From the NCBI GenBank assembly GCA_034521225.1, contig JAXHMR010000001.1:48728-112727 (forward strand): DNA of 64,000 nucleotides, written 5' to 3'. Below, in pieces: positions 42,022-50,362 of this stretch; within the stretch, counting starts at the first letter, position 1, and each line of letters starts with the position of its first letter. This stretch comes from Woeseia sp034521225 (GTDB lineage: Bacteria > Pseudomonadota > Gammaproteobacteria > Steroidobacterales > Woeseiaceae). The notes under the pieces were generated by a model. The model did not search any database, was not told the origin of the DNA, and saw only the letters and a list, made by a program, of their open reading frames with translations. The translations under genes were made by a program, and so were the position numbers.

Positions 42022-42407
42022 CGGCGCACGGTAACGGGACGTTGCGTCACGCGCGAAGTGGTTGATTCGGATTATTCATGAACGGTATGATGGTGCGGAG
42101 GCAGGCGGTAGTGCCCCGGAGAGGCTGTTCAGGGCTACGCTGGACAGATACGTCCCTGTACGCATCTGTGCCGGGACGTCCCTGTCCGGCACAGCCCTGA
42201 ACAGCCCTCCCCGGGGCGCGCCTCCGCCCGTACCTCCGTGAACCTTTCATGAATAATCCGGGTCAGGCCCGCGGCTTGACAAGAACGCCGGCGCGGCCGT
42301 AGGAAATCGGGTCGACCCTCCGTACAATCCCCCGCATCCAGAGGCCGCTACCGACGGCGAGGTAGCTATGACCGGTCCGGGACCGGCTCGATCAGGGGGA
42401 CGATCAA
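42022..42407 (+). other. Intergenic region between aceA and the Na+ symporter gene
   Basis: No gene seen in 386 bases. Half of it is the MITE-like element at 42068-42260. The rest (42261-42407) should contain the symporter promoter and its leader; an inverted repeat (ACCGGTCC / GGACCGG) lies at about 42371-42386. Confidence 0.5.
42068..42260. repeat. Full-length MITE-like palindromic element (193 bp)
   Basis: The ends are inverted repeats: CGGATTATTCATGAACGG at 42068-42085 and its near-complement at 42243-42260. Nested inside is a perfect 14-bp inverted repeat (42123-42136 with 42193-42206), plus shorter inner stems. There is no coding potential. Related copies lie at 39001 and 58040-58245. 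The size, terminal repeats and lack of coding fit a non-autonomous mobile element. No transposase source was found in the window. Confidence 0.85.
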
Positions 42408-43757
42408 TTGAGCGCAGCACGTGGTGAGTTCAGCTCGCGGCTCGGGTTTATACTTGCCGCGGCCGGCTCGGCGGTTGGCCTTGGCAATATCTGGGGGTTT
42501 CCGACGCAGGCAGCGAGTAACGGCGGTGCCGCGTTCCTGCTGGTCTACCTGGTGCTGGCGTTTTGCCTCGCCTACCCGGTGCTGATGGCCGAACTGATTA
42601 TCGGGCGGCATGCGAAATCAAATGCCGTTAACGCGCTTAGCAGCATTGCGGGCAACCGGTTCGCGGCCGGCGTCGGCGCGGCGACCGGATTCGCAGGCAT
42701 CGCCACGGCGAGCCTTATCTTGAGTTTTTACGCCATCGTTGCAGGCTGGATGCTGGCTTACTCCCTGGCGGCTGTCGCCGATATGGCGGGAATGGCGGGG
42801 GCGTCATTCTGGCTGACGGATTTCACGCTGGGGCGAAACCTCGTGTTCACCGGTATTTTTATGGCGCTGACGGTGGCGATCATCTGCGGCGGTGTCAGAA
42901 ACGGCATCGAGAAATGGTCGACGCGCCTGATGCCGGCGTTGATTGTCATCCTGCTGCTGTTGATCGGCTACGTACTGACGCTGGACGGCGCTGGTGAGGG
43001 CGTCAAGGCCTATCTCGTGCCGGATTTCAGCCGCGTGACGGACCCGGCCCTGATAGTCAGCGCCATGGGGCAGGCATTTTTCTCCTTGTCGCTCGGTGTC
43101 GGCACGATGCTGATTTACGGGTCATACGTCAGCGACCGCGAAGACCTGGTCGTGCTGGGCCGTTCGGTGACCTTTGTCGATATCGGTATCGCCGTGCTGG
43201 CCGGCCTGCTGATCATTCCGGCGATGTACGTTGCGCAAGCGAACGGCGTTGTCATTTATGACGCCGCTGGGAGCCTGATCGCCGAGGACACGCTGATCTT
43301 CACCGTGCTGCCGGATCTGTTCAGTTCCATGGGACAGGCGGGACTGTTTGTTGCGCTCGCCTTTTTCATCCTGATGTCGGTGGCGGCACTGACATCATCG
43401 ATCTCGATGCTCGAGGTTCCGGTTGCCTACGCGGTAGAAAATCATGGCATGGGCCGAACAGGAGCAACGGTGATGATCGGCGGCCTTGTTTCGCTGGTCA
43501 GCGTCGTACTGATCCTGAATTTCAATACGCTCTTCGGCCTGGCTGTCTCCGTCGCCACCCGCTATAGCCAGCCCCTGCTGGGCCTGATGATTTGCATCTT
43601 TGCGGGCTGGATCTGGCATCGCAATACCGTGATTGCGGAGATCCGGAAAGGCAGCGGTGCCGAGGACCATAGCCTGTTCTGGAAGATCTGGCCGGGCTAT
43701 GTGCGTTTTGTCTGCCCGGCGGCGATACTCGTGATATTCATCCAGCGGCTGGTGTAA
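42408..43757 (+). CDS. Neurotransmitter:sodium symporter (NSS) family transporter
   Basis: Na+-coupled amino-acid importer of 449 residues with the LeuT fold. TTG start at 42408 after AGGGGGA. Helix 1 carries the signature 'AAAGSAVGLGNIWGFPTQAA' (unwound region and sodium site); further marks are 'GGAAFLLVYLVLAFCLAYPV', 'MGQAFFSLSLGVGTMLIYGS' and 'ALTSSISMLEVPVAY'. About eleven to twelve helices are seen. It precedes two tyrosine-catabolism genes, so tyrosine or another aromatic amino acid is a plausible substrate; the specificity cannot be read. Confidence 0.92.
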   Translation: MSAARGEFSSRLGFILAAAGSAVGLGNIWGFPTQAASNGGAAFLLVYLVLAFCLAYPVLMAELIIGRHAKSNAVNALSSIAGNRFAAGVGAATGFAGIATASLILSFYAIVAGWMLAYSLAAVADMAGMAGASFWLTDFTLGRNLVFTGIFMALTVAIICGGVRNGIEKWSTRLMPALIVILLLLIGYVLTLDGAGEGVKAYLVPDFSRVTDPALIVSAMGQAFFSLSLGVGTMLIYGSYVSDREDLVVLGRSVTFVDIGIAVLAGLLIIPAMYVAQANGVVIYDAAGSLIAEDTLIFTVLPDLFSSMGQAGLFVALAFFILMSVAALTSSISMLEVPVAYAVENHGMGRTGATVMIGGLVSLVSVVLILNFNTLFGLAVSVATRYSQPLLGLMICIFAGWIWHRNTVIAEIRKGSGAEDHSLFWKIWPGYVRFVCPAAILVIFIQRLV

Positions 43758-43888
43758 CGGCAGAGCCGCGGATTCTCGCTGGCGTAAACCGGCCATATAG
43801 CATGCCGGGTGCACGGCTGCTAAGGTTCGGATACCCGGGGCCCGCCAACGTCGGGCCTTGCCGCGTACAGTAAAGAGGACCCGAAACC

Positions 43889-44869
43889 GTGAAACTCGCC
43901 AGCATCAAATCCGGCGGCCGGGATGGCACGCTGGTCGTCGTCAGCCGCGATCTCAAGCGCGCAGTGCCGGTGCCGGGTATTGCCGCGACGTTGCAGGCGG
44001 CGCTCGATGACTGGGACCGCGTTGCCAGCGAACTCGAGGCAGTTGCGACGAAACTCGAAGCGGGCCGCGTCGATGACGAGCAGGCATTCGATCCCGCCAC
44101 TGCCGCATCGCCGTTGCCGCGTGCGTATCACTGGGCGGACGGCAGCGCCTATGTCAATCACGTAGAGCTCGTGCGCAAGGCGCGCGGCGCGAAGATGCCC
44201 GACACCTTCTGGGAAGACCCGCTCGTTTACCAGGGCGGCTCCGACACCTTTCTCGGACCCCGCGACGACATCCCTGCGACCAGCGAGGACTTCGGCATCG
44301 ACATGGAGGCCGAGACAGCCATCATTACTGATGACGTGCCGATGGGCTGCACCGCGGCCGAAGCCGCCGGGCACATCAAACTGGTGATGCTGGTCAACGA
44401 TGTCAGCCTGCGCAACCTGATTCCCGGCGAACTCGCGAAAGGCTTCGGCTTTTACCAGTCGAAGCCATCGTCGGCATTCTCGCCGGTGGCCGTCACGCCG
44501 GATGAACTGGGCGATATGTTCCGGGACGGTGTCATCCACGGGCCCTTGCGTACGCACCTGAACGGCCAGCTGTTCGGCGAGCCGGAATGCGGCGTCGACA
44601 TGACGTTCAGTTTTCACCAGTTGATTGCCCACGTGAGCAAGACGCGGCGGCTTGGTGCAGGGACGATCATCGGTTCCGGTACCGTGTCCAACTATGACCG
44701 CTCGCGCGGGTCGTCGTGCATTGCGGAAAAGCGCATGCTCGAGACAATTGATACCGGCAAACCGGTTACGCCATTCATGGCATTCGGCGACGCCGTGCGT
44801 ATCGAGATGCTCGATGCACACGGCGACAGTATCTTCGGGGCGATTGAGCAACGAGTCGTCCAGGCGTAA
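43889..44869 (+). CDS. Fumarylacetoacetate hydrolase family protein
   Basis: Probable fumarylacetoacetase, splitting fumarylacetoacetate to fumarate and acetoacetate, last step of tyrosine breakdown. GTG start at 43889 after AGAGGA; 326 residues. The metal and substrate marks 'DFGIDMEAETAIITDDVPMG', 'VMLVNDVSLRNLIP', 'FYQSKPSSAFSPVAVTPDEL' and 'GTIIGSGTVSN' are the FAH pattern. It is the shorter bacterial type rather than the 420-residue animal enzyme. It lies 22 bp before hmgA, which supports the role. Confidence 0.9.
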   Translation: MKLASIKSGGRDGTLVVVSRDLKRAVPVPGIAATLQAALDDWDRVASELEAVATKLEAGRVDDEQAFDPATAASPLPRAYHWADGSAYVNHVELVRKARGAKMPDTFWEDPLVYQGGSDTFLGPRDDIPATSEDFGIDMEAETAIITDDVPMGCTAAEAAGHIKLVMLVNDVSLRNLIPGELAKGFGFYQSKPSSAFSPVAVTPDELGDMFRDGVIHGPLRTHLNGQLFGEPECGVDMTFSFHQLIAHVSKTRRLGAGTIIGSGTVSNYDRSRGSSCIAEKRMLETIDTGKPVTPFMAFGDAVRIEMLDAHGDSIFGAIEQRVVQA

Positions 44870-44891
44870 GGCGCGTAAACGGGTAACGGCC

Positions 44892-46187
44892 ATGCCGCAG
44901 CAGGACTATTTGACGGGATTCGGCAACGACTTTGCGACGGAGGCGGTTGCCGGTGCACTGCCGGTCGGACGGAACTCGCCGCAGAATCCGCCCCATGGCC
45001 TGTATGCCGAGAAGTTCAGCGCGGCCGCTTTCACTGCACCGCGTGCGCAGAATGCGCGCAGCTGGCTCTACCGTATCCGGCCGTCGGTCGTGCACGGTGA
45101 TTTCCGGGAGATCGGCCTGGGTGAGATACGCACGGCACCGTGCGCCGAAACCATCACGACCCCGACGCCGCTGCGCTGGAGCGCGTTTCCCGTTCCGGAT
45201 GCGCCGGCAGATTTCGTGACCGGCCTGAAGACAATAGCGACGAACGGCAACGCAGCAATGCAATTCGGCATAGCCGTGCACCTCTATTGCGCGAACCGCT
45301 CGATGGAGACCGACTTTTTCTACAATGCCGATGGCGAAATGCTGCTCGTGCCGCAACTTGGCAGCCTGCGCTTGCTGACCGAAATGGGCATCGTGGACGC
45401 CGCGCCAGGCACGATTGCTGTCGTGCCCCGCGGCATTAAGTTTCGTGTCGAGCTGCCGGATGGACCGGCGCGAGGTTATGTCTGCGAGAACTATGGTGCG
45501 CGACTCACGTTGCCGGAGCGCGGTCCGATCGGTACCGACGGGCTCGCGAACAGTCGTGATTTCGAAACACCGGTTGCGGCCTTTGAAGAAACCGAAGGTG
45601 AATTCCGGCTGCTCGCAAAATTCGGCGGCCGGCTGTTTGCCTGCGATATTCGTCATTCGCCGCTCGACGTCGTCGCCTGGCACGGGAATCTCGCGCCGTA
45701 CCGCTACGACCTGCGCCGGTTCAACACAATAGGGTCGATCAGTTACGACCACCCGGATCCGTCAATCTTTACCGTGCTGACGTCGGCGTCGGATACGCCC
45801 GGTACTGCCAATGTCGACTTCGTCGTGTTTCCGCCGCGCTGGCTGGTTGCCGAAGATACATTCCGGCCACCCTGGTTTCACCGCAATGTGATGTCCGAGT
45901 ACATGGGCCTTGTTTACGGCGATTACGATGCCAAGACCGGCGGCGGCTTCGAGCCGGGCGGCGGCAGCCTCCACAATTGCATGTCGTCGCACGGGCCGGA
46001 CGCGGCAACCGTGTCAGCGGCGAGCAGCGCCGGTCTGGACCCGGTGAAGCTCGCCGACACAATGGCGTTCATGTTCGAGTCGCGCTACGTGCTGCAGCCA
46101 ACCACGCTTGCGATGCAAAGCGAGGCATTGCAACACGACTACACTGATTGCTGGCAGGGTATCGGCAGCCGGTTTCGTACGCCGTAG
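44892..46187 (+). CDS. hmgA: Homogentisate 1,2-dioxygenase
   Basis: Iron enzyme opening the ring of homogentisate to maleylacetoacetate in phenylalanine/tyrosine breakdown. The ATG at 44892 gives 431 residues, full family length. The opening 'YLTGFGNDFATEAVAGALPV', 'RNSPQNPPHGLYAEKFSAAA' is diagnostic. The Fe ligands lie in 'RPPWFHRNVMSEYMGLVYG' (His and Glu) and the C-terminal 'GGGSLHNCMSSHGPDA' (His). It is cotranscribed with the FAH gene. No maleylacetoacetate isomerase gene is in the window, though FAH is. Confidence 0.96.
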   Translation: MPQQDYLTGFGNDFATEAVAGALPVGRNSPQNPPHGLYAEKFSAAAFTAPRAQNARSWLYRIRPSVVHGDFREIGLGEIRTAPCAETITTPTPLRWSAFPVPDAPADFVTGLKTIATNGNAAMQFGIAVHLYCANRSMETDFFYNADGEMLLVPQLGSLRLLTEMGIVDAAPGTIAVVPRGIKFRVELPDGPARGYVCENYGARLTLPERGPIGTDGLANSRDFETPVAAFEETEGEFRLLAKFGGRLFACDIRHSPLDVVAWHGNLAPYRYDLRRFNTIGSISYDHPDPSIFTVLTSASDTPGTANVDFVVFPPRWLVAEDTFRPPWFHRNVMSEYMGLVYGDYDAKTGGGFEPGGGSLHNCMSSHGPDAATVSAASSAGLDPVKLADTMAFMFESRYVLQPTTLAMQSEALQHDYTDCWQGIGSRFRTP

Positions 46188-46250
46188 GAATCTGCGCGGC
46201 GTATTCTGACCGCCGCATCATGCGGCACCCGATGGAGGCATGACAAGATC

Positions 46251-46523
46251 GTGGACCTTAAACTTCTGGTGATGGTGTTCGGTACCGTATTCCTGGCCGA
46301 GCTTGGCGACAAGACGCAACTGGCAACGATGCTGTTTTCGACGCGCGAGGGGGCAAGCCTCTGGACCGTGTTTATCGGCGCATCGCTGGCGCTGACAGCG
46401 GCATCCGGGATGGCCGTCGTTGCAGGCAGCCTGCTGTCGAGCATGGTCGATCCGCGCTATCTGTCATATGCAGCGGGAATCGGCTTCATCATCATCGGCA
46501 TCTGGACGGTGTGGCAGGCATGA
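46251..46523 (+). CDS. TMEM165/GDT1 family membrane protein (half-size unit)
   Basis: Predicted Mn2+/Ca2+ transporter subunit. GTG start at 46251; 90 residues with three hydrophobic segments. The family motif E-x-G-D-K-T/S appears in 'VFLAELGDKTQLATMLFST'. It has one copy of the motif, so it must dimerise to make the two-repeat unit of eukaryotic homologues. Single-repeat versions are known in bacteria. Its TGA overlaps the next ATG. It is the first of a short run of small genes. Confidence 0.85.
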   Translation: MDLKLLVMVFGTVFLAELGDKTQLATMLFSTREGASLWTVFIGASLALTAASGMAVVAGSLLSSMVDPRYLSYAAGIGFIIIGIWTVWQA

Positions 46524-46702
46524 GCGCGCCGGGTAAAATCAAGGACGGCCCGGGCGAGGGTGCTGCGCTGTTGCTGATCGATGTGCAGCAAGGCCTGAAA
46601 GAGGTGTCGTGGGGCCAGCGGAACAACCCGGACGTCAACGCCGATACCGCGCTCCTGCGCGCCGAACCGTTGCCACGGGATGTTGTCGAAGCCAGTCAAT
46701 GA
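46520..46702 (+). pseudogene. N-terminal remnant of an isochorismatase-family hydrolase
   Basis: The ATG at 46520 overlaps the GDT1-like stop codon (ATGA), as expected for a coupled gene. The 60-residue frame contains 'AALLLIDVQQGLKEVSWGQR', 'NNPDVNADTALLRA', the start of cysteine-hydrolase (isochorismatase-like) enzymes with the catalytic Asp. The lysine, cysteine and rest of the fold (another ~120 residues) are missing; the next gene starts at 46699. This looks like an internal deletion, and the reading is coherent up to about 'LLRAEP'. Confidence 0.6.
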
Positions 46703-47241
46703 ACAAGCTCCCCCTGTCCTGGACACTGCTGTCAGTGATCGTCGCCATCGTGCTCTGGTACGTGGCAACGCTGCTCGAGGGCGAGAGCGAATGGCTGAAG
46801 CAGTCTGACACGGCCGAGATGCCGTCGCCGTTCGTGAGCAGCCGCGGGGATACCGCGGTACTGGGGGGTGCCGCGGCGCTGCGGTGCCAGAAAGCGGAAC
46901 GTGACATGCAGGCGCTGGTTGACGAGGCGCGTCACTGCGAGACGGACGACGACTGCACGATTTTCGACTATGGCTATCCGATACAGTGCCTGACGTCAGT
47001 CGCCAAGTCCGGGATTACCGCGCTGCGGGTTGAATACCGTGACTATGAAGCGAGTTGCGAGCACCGCGTCTACTACGACTGCCCGTCGGAGCCGCTCAGG
47101 CGTGAGCCGGTTTGCCGCAACAACCGTTGCGAGGTCGAGCTGCGCCAGCCTGATTTCCTGAAAGACGAGACGTTGCAGCACATCGGTGTTGAGGGCACAA
47201 CGCCGGCTACCCGGGACGATCGTGACAGGCCGCAAAGTTGA
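46699..47241 (+). CDS. Membrane-anchored Cys-rich periplasmic protein, unknown function
   Basis: 180 residues from the ATG at 46699. The N-terminus has one membrane helix ('WTLLSVIVAIVLWYVATLL'), so the rest is probably periplasmic. It contains eight cysteines after residue 60 in a pattern such as 'RHCETDDDCTIFDYGYPIQC' and 'YYDCPSEPLRREPVC', followed by 'RNNRCEVEL', likely forming disulfides. No known domain was recognised. It overlaps the upstream remnant by four bases. Confidence 0.7.
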   Translation: MNKLPLSWTLLSVIVAIVLWYVATLLEGESEWLKQSDTAEMPSPFVSSRGDTAVLGGAAALRCQKAERDMQALVDEARHCETDDDCTIFDYGYPIQCLTSVAKSGITALRVEYRDYEASCEHRVYYDCPSEPLRREPVCRNNRCEVELRQPDFLKDETLQHIGVEGTTPATRDDRDRPQS

Positions 47242-47245
47242 CCTG

Positions 47246-47827
47246 ATGGCGCGCGGCTTCCCGCCTATCGCCGCTGCCAGCGCGCGCGTCCTGATACTTG
47301 GCAGCCTGCCCGGCCAGCGCTCGATTAATGCCGGCGAGTATTACGCCCATCCCCGAAACGCGTTCTGGCCGGTCATCGAGCAACTGTTCGGCATCCCGGC
47401 GGCCGCCCCGTACGCTCTGCGTGTCAACGGCTTGAAGGAATGCGGTGTCGCCCTCTGGGATGTGCTGCACGCGTCGCAACGGCGCGGCAGCCTGGATTCA
47501 GCCATCGATACCGCCGCGGCTGAGGCGAACGGTATTGCGGCGTTCCTCGATGCGCACCGTCAGGTGTGCCTGGTCTGTTTCAACGGCCAGAAAGCCGCGC
47601 AACTGTACCGGAAGCTTGTCGTGCCGGAGTTGCGTGACCCGCAACCCGCCACCGTGACCTTGCCATCGACCAGCCCGGCGCACGCGGCAATGCCGTTCGC
47701 GAAAAAGCTGGATCACTGGCGTATTGTGCAGACCAACGCCGCGAGAAAGCGGACCGAAGGGAGCCATTCCCCCAAAGGGCCCGCCGCAGGGGTTACCGGG
47801 GCTCCTCGCGGTCCGCTACATACTTGA
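47246..47827 (+). CDS. Hypoxanthine/mismatch DNA glycosylase (UDG superfamily)
   Basis: Base-excision repair glycosylase of the uracil-DNA-glycosylase superfamily, most like the DNA-deoxyinosine glycosylase group (family 6). The ATG at 47246 was chosen because 'GFPPIAAASARVLILGSLPG' starts the domain. The active-site loop is 'LGSLPGQRSINAGEYYAHPR', followed by 'NAFWPVI'; the C-terminal motif is 'VTLPSTSPAHA'. About 193 residues. The last ~25 residues after 'KRTEGSHSP' come from a repeat element. Confidence 0.85.
   Translation: MARGFPPIAAASARVLILGSLPGQRSINAGEYYAHPRNAFWPVIEQLFGIPAAAPYALRVNGLKECGVALWDVLHASQRRGSLDSAIDTAAAEANGIAAFLDAHRQVCLVCFNGQKAAQLYRKLVVPELRDPQPATVTLPSTSPAHAAMPFAKKLDHWRIVQTNAARKRTEGSHSPKGPAAGVTGAPRGPLHT
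47751..47813. repeat. Inverted copy of the 38861-38949 repeat family
   Basis: GGACCGAAGGGAGCCATTCC at 47751-47770 is the exact reverse complement of 38890-38909. It is followed by CCCAAAGGG and GGGGTTACCGGGGCTCC, which echo the 38922-38949 arm. It lies over the 3' ends of the glycosylase and P-II genes. Confidence 0.75.
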
Positions 47828-48182
47828 GTAAGCGCCAGGGGGGCTCGAGCGCGCTGTCGCCGGTCTCGCCGGTGCGGATGCGCCAGACCTGCTCGAGGTT
47901 GGTCACGAAAATCTTGCCGTCGCCGACCTTGCCGGTTTTTGCCGCGTTGATGATGGCTTCGATGACTTCCTCGACTCGGTCGTCGGCAACAGCGACTTCG
48001 ATCTTCGCTTTCGGCAGGAAGTCCACGACGTATTCGGCGCCGCGATAGAGCTCGGTGTGGCCGCGCTGCCGGCCGAATCCCTTGACCTCGCTGACGGTCA
48101 TGCCCTGGATACCGACCTCGCTCAGGGTGTTGCGGACGTCGTCCAGGCGAAATGGCTTAACAATGGCGGTCACAAGCTTCAT
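47793..48182 (-). CDS. glnB: Nitrogen regulatory protein P-II
   Basis: Trimeric signal protein sensing 2-oxoglutarate and ATP/ADP, and controlling glutamine synthetase adenylylation, NtrB or AmtB. The ATG at 48182 gives 129 residues. The T-loop is 'RGHTELYRGAEYVVDFLPKA' with the uridylylated Tyr; 'GKIFVTNLEQVWRIRTGETG' closes the fold. The usual protein ends just after this; here about 17 more residues ('EPPWRLLKYVADREEPR') follow, partly read from a repeat. No amtB is next to it, so GlnB rather than GlnK is a slight preference. Confidence 0.92.
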   Translation of the reverse strand: MKLVTAIVKPFRLDDVRNTLSEVGIQGMTVSEVKGFGRQRGHTELYRGAEYVVDFLPKAKIEVAVADDRVEEVIEAIINAAKTGKVGDGKIFVTNLEQVWRIRTGETGDSALEPPWRLLKYVADREEPR

Positions 48183-48374
48183 GCAGTCAATCCCTTGCTG
48201 TTCGGTGGTGGCGGTCATTCTATACGATCCGGGCGATTCGTTTCCCGTCCGGGTCCGTGACCGGTTCAGGTGGTGCCGCGCGGCTTGCCAGCCCGCAATA
48301 CCGACGTTATCGTTGCCGGCGCGATACAACGCGTCTCTGTGGGGCGGCGGGCCGGGTCTGTCCGCTTATGTCAT

Positions 48375-49400
48375 ATGAAGTCACTGGTCAATCTGCTGCG
48401 GGAACCCGAAGGACTCCGGTATAACGGGGCGGCGTTCCTGTATGCGGTGGGCGGTTACCTGCTCGGATTCGCCGGCCTGTTTCACGCGAGTCCTGCGGTC
48501 AACGCAGTTGCGACACTGCTGCTCGCGCATGCCATGGTCATTTCGGCCTACCTGGTCCATGAATGCGGCCATAACCTGGTGTTCCGGCGCGCGGGCCACA
48601 ACGCCCGGCTCGGCCGATTCCTGTCCTGGCTGTGCGGCGCCTCGTACGGTACTTACGAGGATATTCGCTACAAGCATTTCCGCCATCATGTCGATAATGA
48701 CGACGTTGTCTGGTTCGATTACGAGCGATTTTTTCACGAACACCCTGTTACGTTGCGGATTACCCGTGTACTGGAATGGTTCTACATCCCGGCGCACGAC
48801 CTGGTCATGCACTTCATCATGGTCTTCACGTCGTTCATCATTCCAGAGCGACGCTCGCAGCGGATAAGGAACGTAGCCGTTATTGTCATTCGCGGCAGTA
48901 TCTTTGTCGCGCTGCTGGTGTACTTTCCGAAGGTTGCATTGCTGTACGTCGTCGCCTACCTGCTTATGATCACCGTGCTGCGCTTTATGGACAGCCTGCA
49001 GCATGATTACAGCTATAACCTGACGTTGTTCGACACAGCACGTTCGCCGCGCAGGGGTAACGTGACGTGGGAGCAGGAGCACACGTTCAGCAACCCGCAC
49101 TCGTTGCGTTACGAATGGCCCAACTGGTTGACACTCAATTTCGGGTTTCATAATGCGCATCACAACGACATGATGCTGCCCTGGTACCGGCTGCCGGCAC
49201 GCCATCGCGCCATGTATGACGACCCGGACGCGCACGTTATACCGCTCCGCTCGCAGCTGGCTATTTTCCATCGCCAGCGCGTGCGGCGGATCGTCGACAA
49301 CCATGACGCGTCGGCGCCAACCGGCCGGGACTACCTGCAAGCGGCGCAGCGCGCGGAGGTCTACGGCGGCAATGCCGCATCGTTTCTCACCTCTTTCTAA
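48375..49400 (+). CDS. Membrane fatty acid desaturase
   Basis: Di-iron desaturase/hydroxylase family protein of 341 residues from the ATG at 48375. The three histidine boxes are 'VHECGHNLVF' (HxxxH), 'KHFRHHVDNDD' (HxxHH) and 'GFHNAHHNDMM' (HxxHH). Several membrane helices surround them ('LYAVGGYLLGFAGLF', 'VAVIVIRGSIFVALLVYF'). It most likely introduces a double bond into fatty acyl chains or a sphingolipid/carotenoid; the substrate cannot be read from sequence. It overlaps no neighbour and has its own short leader. Confidence 0.85.
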   Translation: MKSLVNLLREPEGLRYNGAAFLYAVGGYLLGFAGLFHASPAVNAVATLLLAHAMVISAYLVHECGHNLVFRRAGHNARLGRFLSWLCGASYGTYEDIRYKHFRHHVDNDDVVWFDYERFFHEHPVTLRITRVLEWFYIPAHDLVMHFIMVFTSFIIPERRSQRIRNVAVIVIRGSIFVALLVYFPKVALLYVVAYLLMITVLRFMDSLQHDYSYNLTLFDTARSPRRGNVTWEQEHTFSNPHSLRYEWPNWLTLNFGFHNAHHNDMMLPWYRLPARHRAMYDDPDAHVIPLRSQLAIFHRQRVRRIVDNHDASAPTGRDYLQAAQRAEVYGGNAASFLTSF

Positions 49401-49443
49401 GCGCCGGGCCGGTCCCAGCCGTGCCAGCACACGGGTATAACCC

Positions 49444-50232
49444 ATGCCGGGAGAGTTCGACAGCGGGCGATGGCACGCGACGATGGCTCGCATCATCGGT
49501 GCCGGGGATGTTGAGACTCTGGCCGCGTCGCTTATTGATGCCATCGGCCTCGTGGTCAATCATGAAGGTACGTGCCTGATCGCATTTCACAATGATGCGG
49601 GACCGGAAGTGCTGCATCACACGCTCGAGCCGGCCGGCGAAGAACACTATCTTGCACGTTACCTGGCCGGCCCGTACCTGCTCGATCCCCTCTACCAGCT
49701 CGCGATACGGCGCGATAAGCCTGCATTGTGCCGATTTCGCGACCAATTGCCCGATCGATTCCGTTCCAGCGAATACTACCGGCAGTACTGTGAACGGACG
49801 CACCTGCTCGATGAAATGGATTTCCTGCTGGATATCAGCCCGCGCTCGACGCTGGTGCTCGTGGTCGGCCGGCGTGACCGCATGTTCACCCGCGCCGAAC
49901 TCGGGCGGCTCGAACTGATCGAACCGGTGGTGCGTGCCGCGATGCGGCGGCTGTGGGACCTGCATGACGAAAGCACCGGGAATGGCAGTGATGACGATTT
50001 CCACCAGCGCCTGACACGCTGTTTCGAGGGCCTCGGCGCGGACGTCCTCACCGAACGCGAGCGGCAGGTCAGCCAGCTCCTGCTGCGCGGTCACTCTTCG
50101 AAGTCGATCGCCCGCGAACTCGGCATCGCGCCCGGAACCGTCATGGTGCACAAGCGCAACCTGTTCTCGAAGCTCGGCATCAGCTCCCAGTTCGAGCTGT
50201 TTTCGCTGCTGATCGACGCCCTCGGGCGCTGA
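49444..50232 (+). CDS. LuxR-family transcription regulator
   Basis: 262 residues. The N-terminal ~180 residues form an unassigned sensor-like domain ('LIDAIGLVVNHEGTCLIAFH', 'SEYYRQYCERTHLLDEMDF'), similar to those in many orphan LuxR-type regulators. The C-terminal helix-turn-helix is typical: 'LTERERQVSQLLLRGHSSKS', 'IARELGIAPGTVMVHKRNLF', 'SKLGISSQFELFSL'. No autoinducer synthase is nearby. It precedes the isovaleryl-CoA dehydrogenase gene by 130 bp and may control it. Confidence 0.85.
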   Translation: MPGEFDSGRWHATMARIIGAGDVETLAASLIDAIGLVVNHEGTCLIAFHNDAGPEVLHHTLEPAGEEHYLARYLAGPYLLDPLYQLAIRRDKPALCRFRDQLPDRFRSSEYYRQYCERTHLLDEMDFLLDISPRSTLVLVVGRRDRMFTRAELGRLELIEPVVRAAMRRLWDLHDESTGNGSDDDFHQRLTRCFEGLGADVLTERERQVSQLLLRGHSSKSIARELGIAPGTVMVHKRNLFSKLGISSQFELFSLLIDALGR

Positions 50233-50362
50233 CCGCGGCCGTGACGCTACATGATAATGCATACCGCTGAAATGGTATTCAGCCACGGCTGACCGGGGGT
50301 GAAGATGGTACCTGCGGTGGCGGGCCCGCCATCGCCGTTCCCGATTGCCAGGTAGCAATGTC

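Noticed and set aside
42068..42260. Riboswitch or structured RNA instead of a repeat
   Set aside because: The same terminal repeats recur at two unrelated loci with different flanks, so a mobile repeat explains the stems better.
43820..44893. Minus-strand frame of 357 codons opposite the FAH gene
   Set aside because: Antisense shadow; FAH motifs are on the plus strand.
48381..49559. Minus-strand frame of 392 codons opposite the desaturase
   Set aside because: The plus strand has three histidine boxes in order; the antisense reading has no domain and a His/Arg-rich composition.
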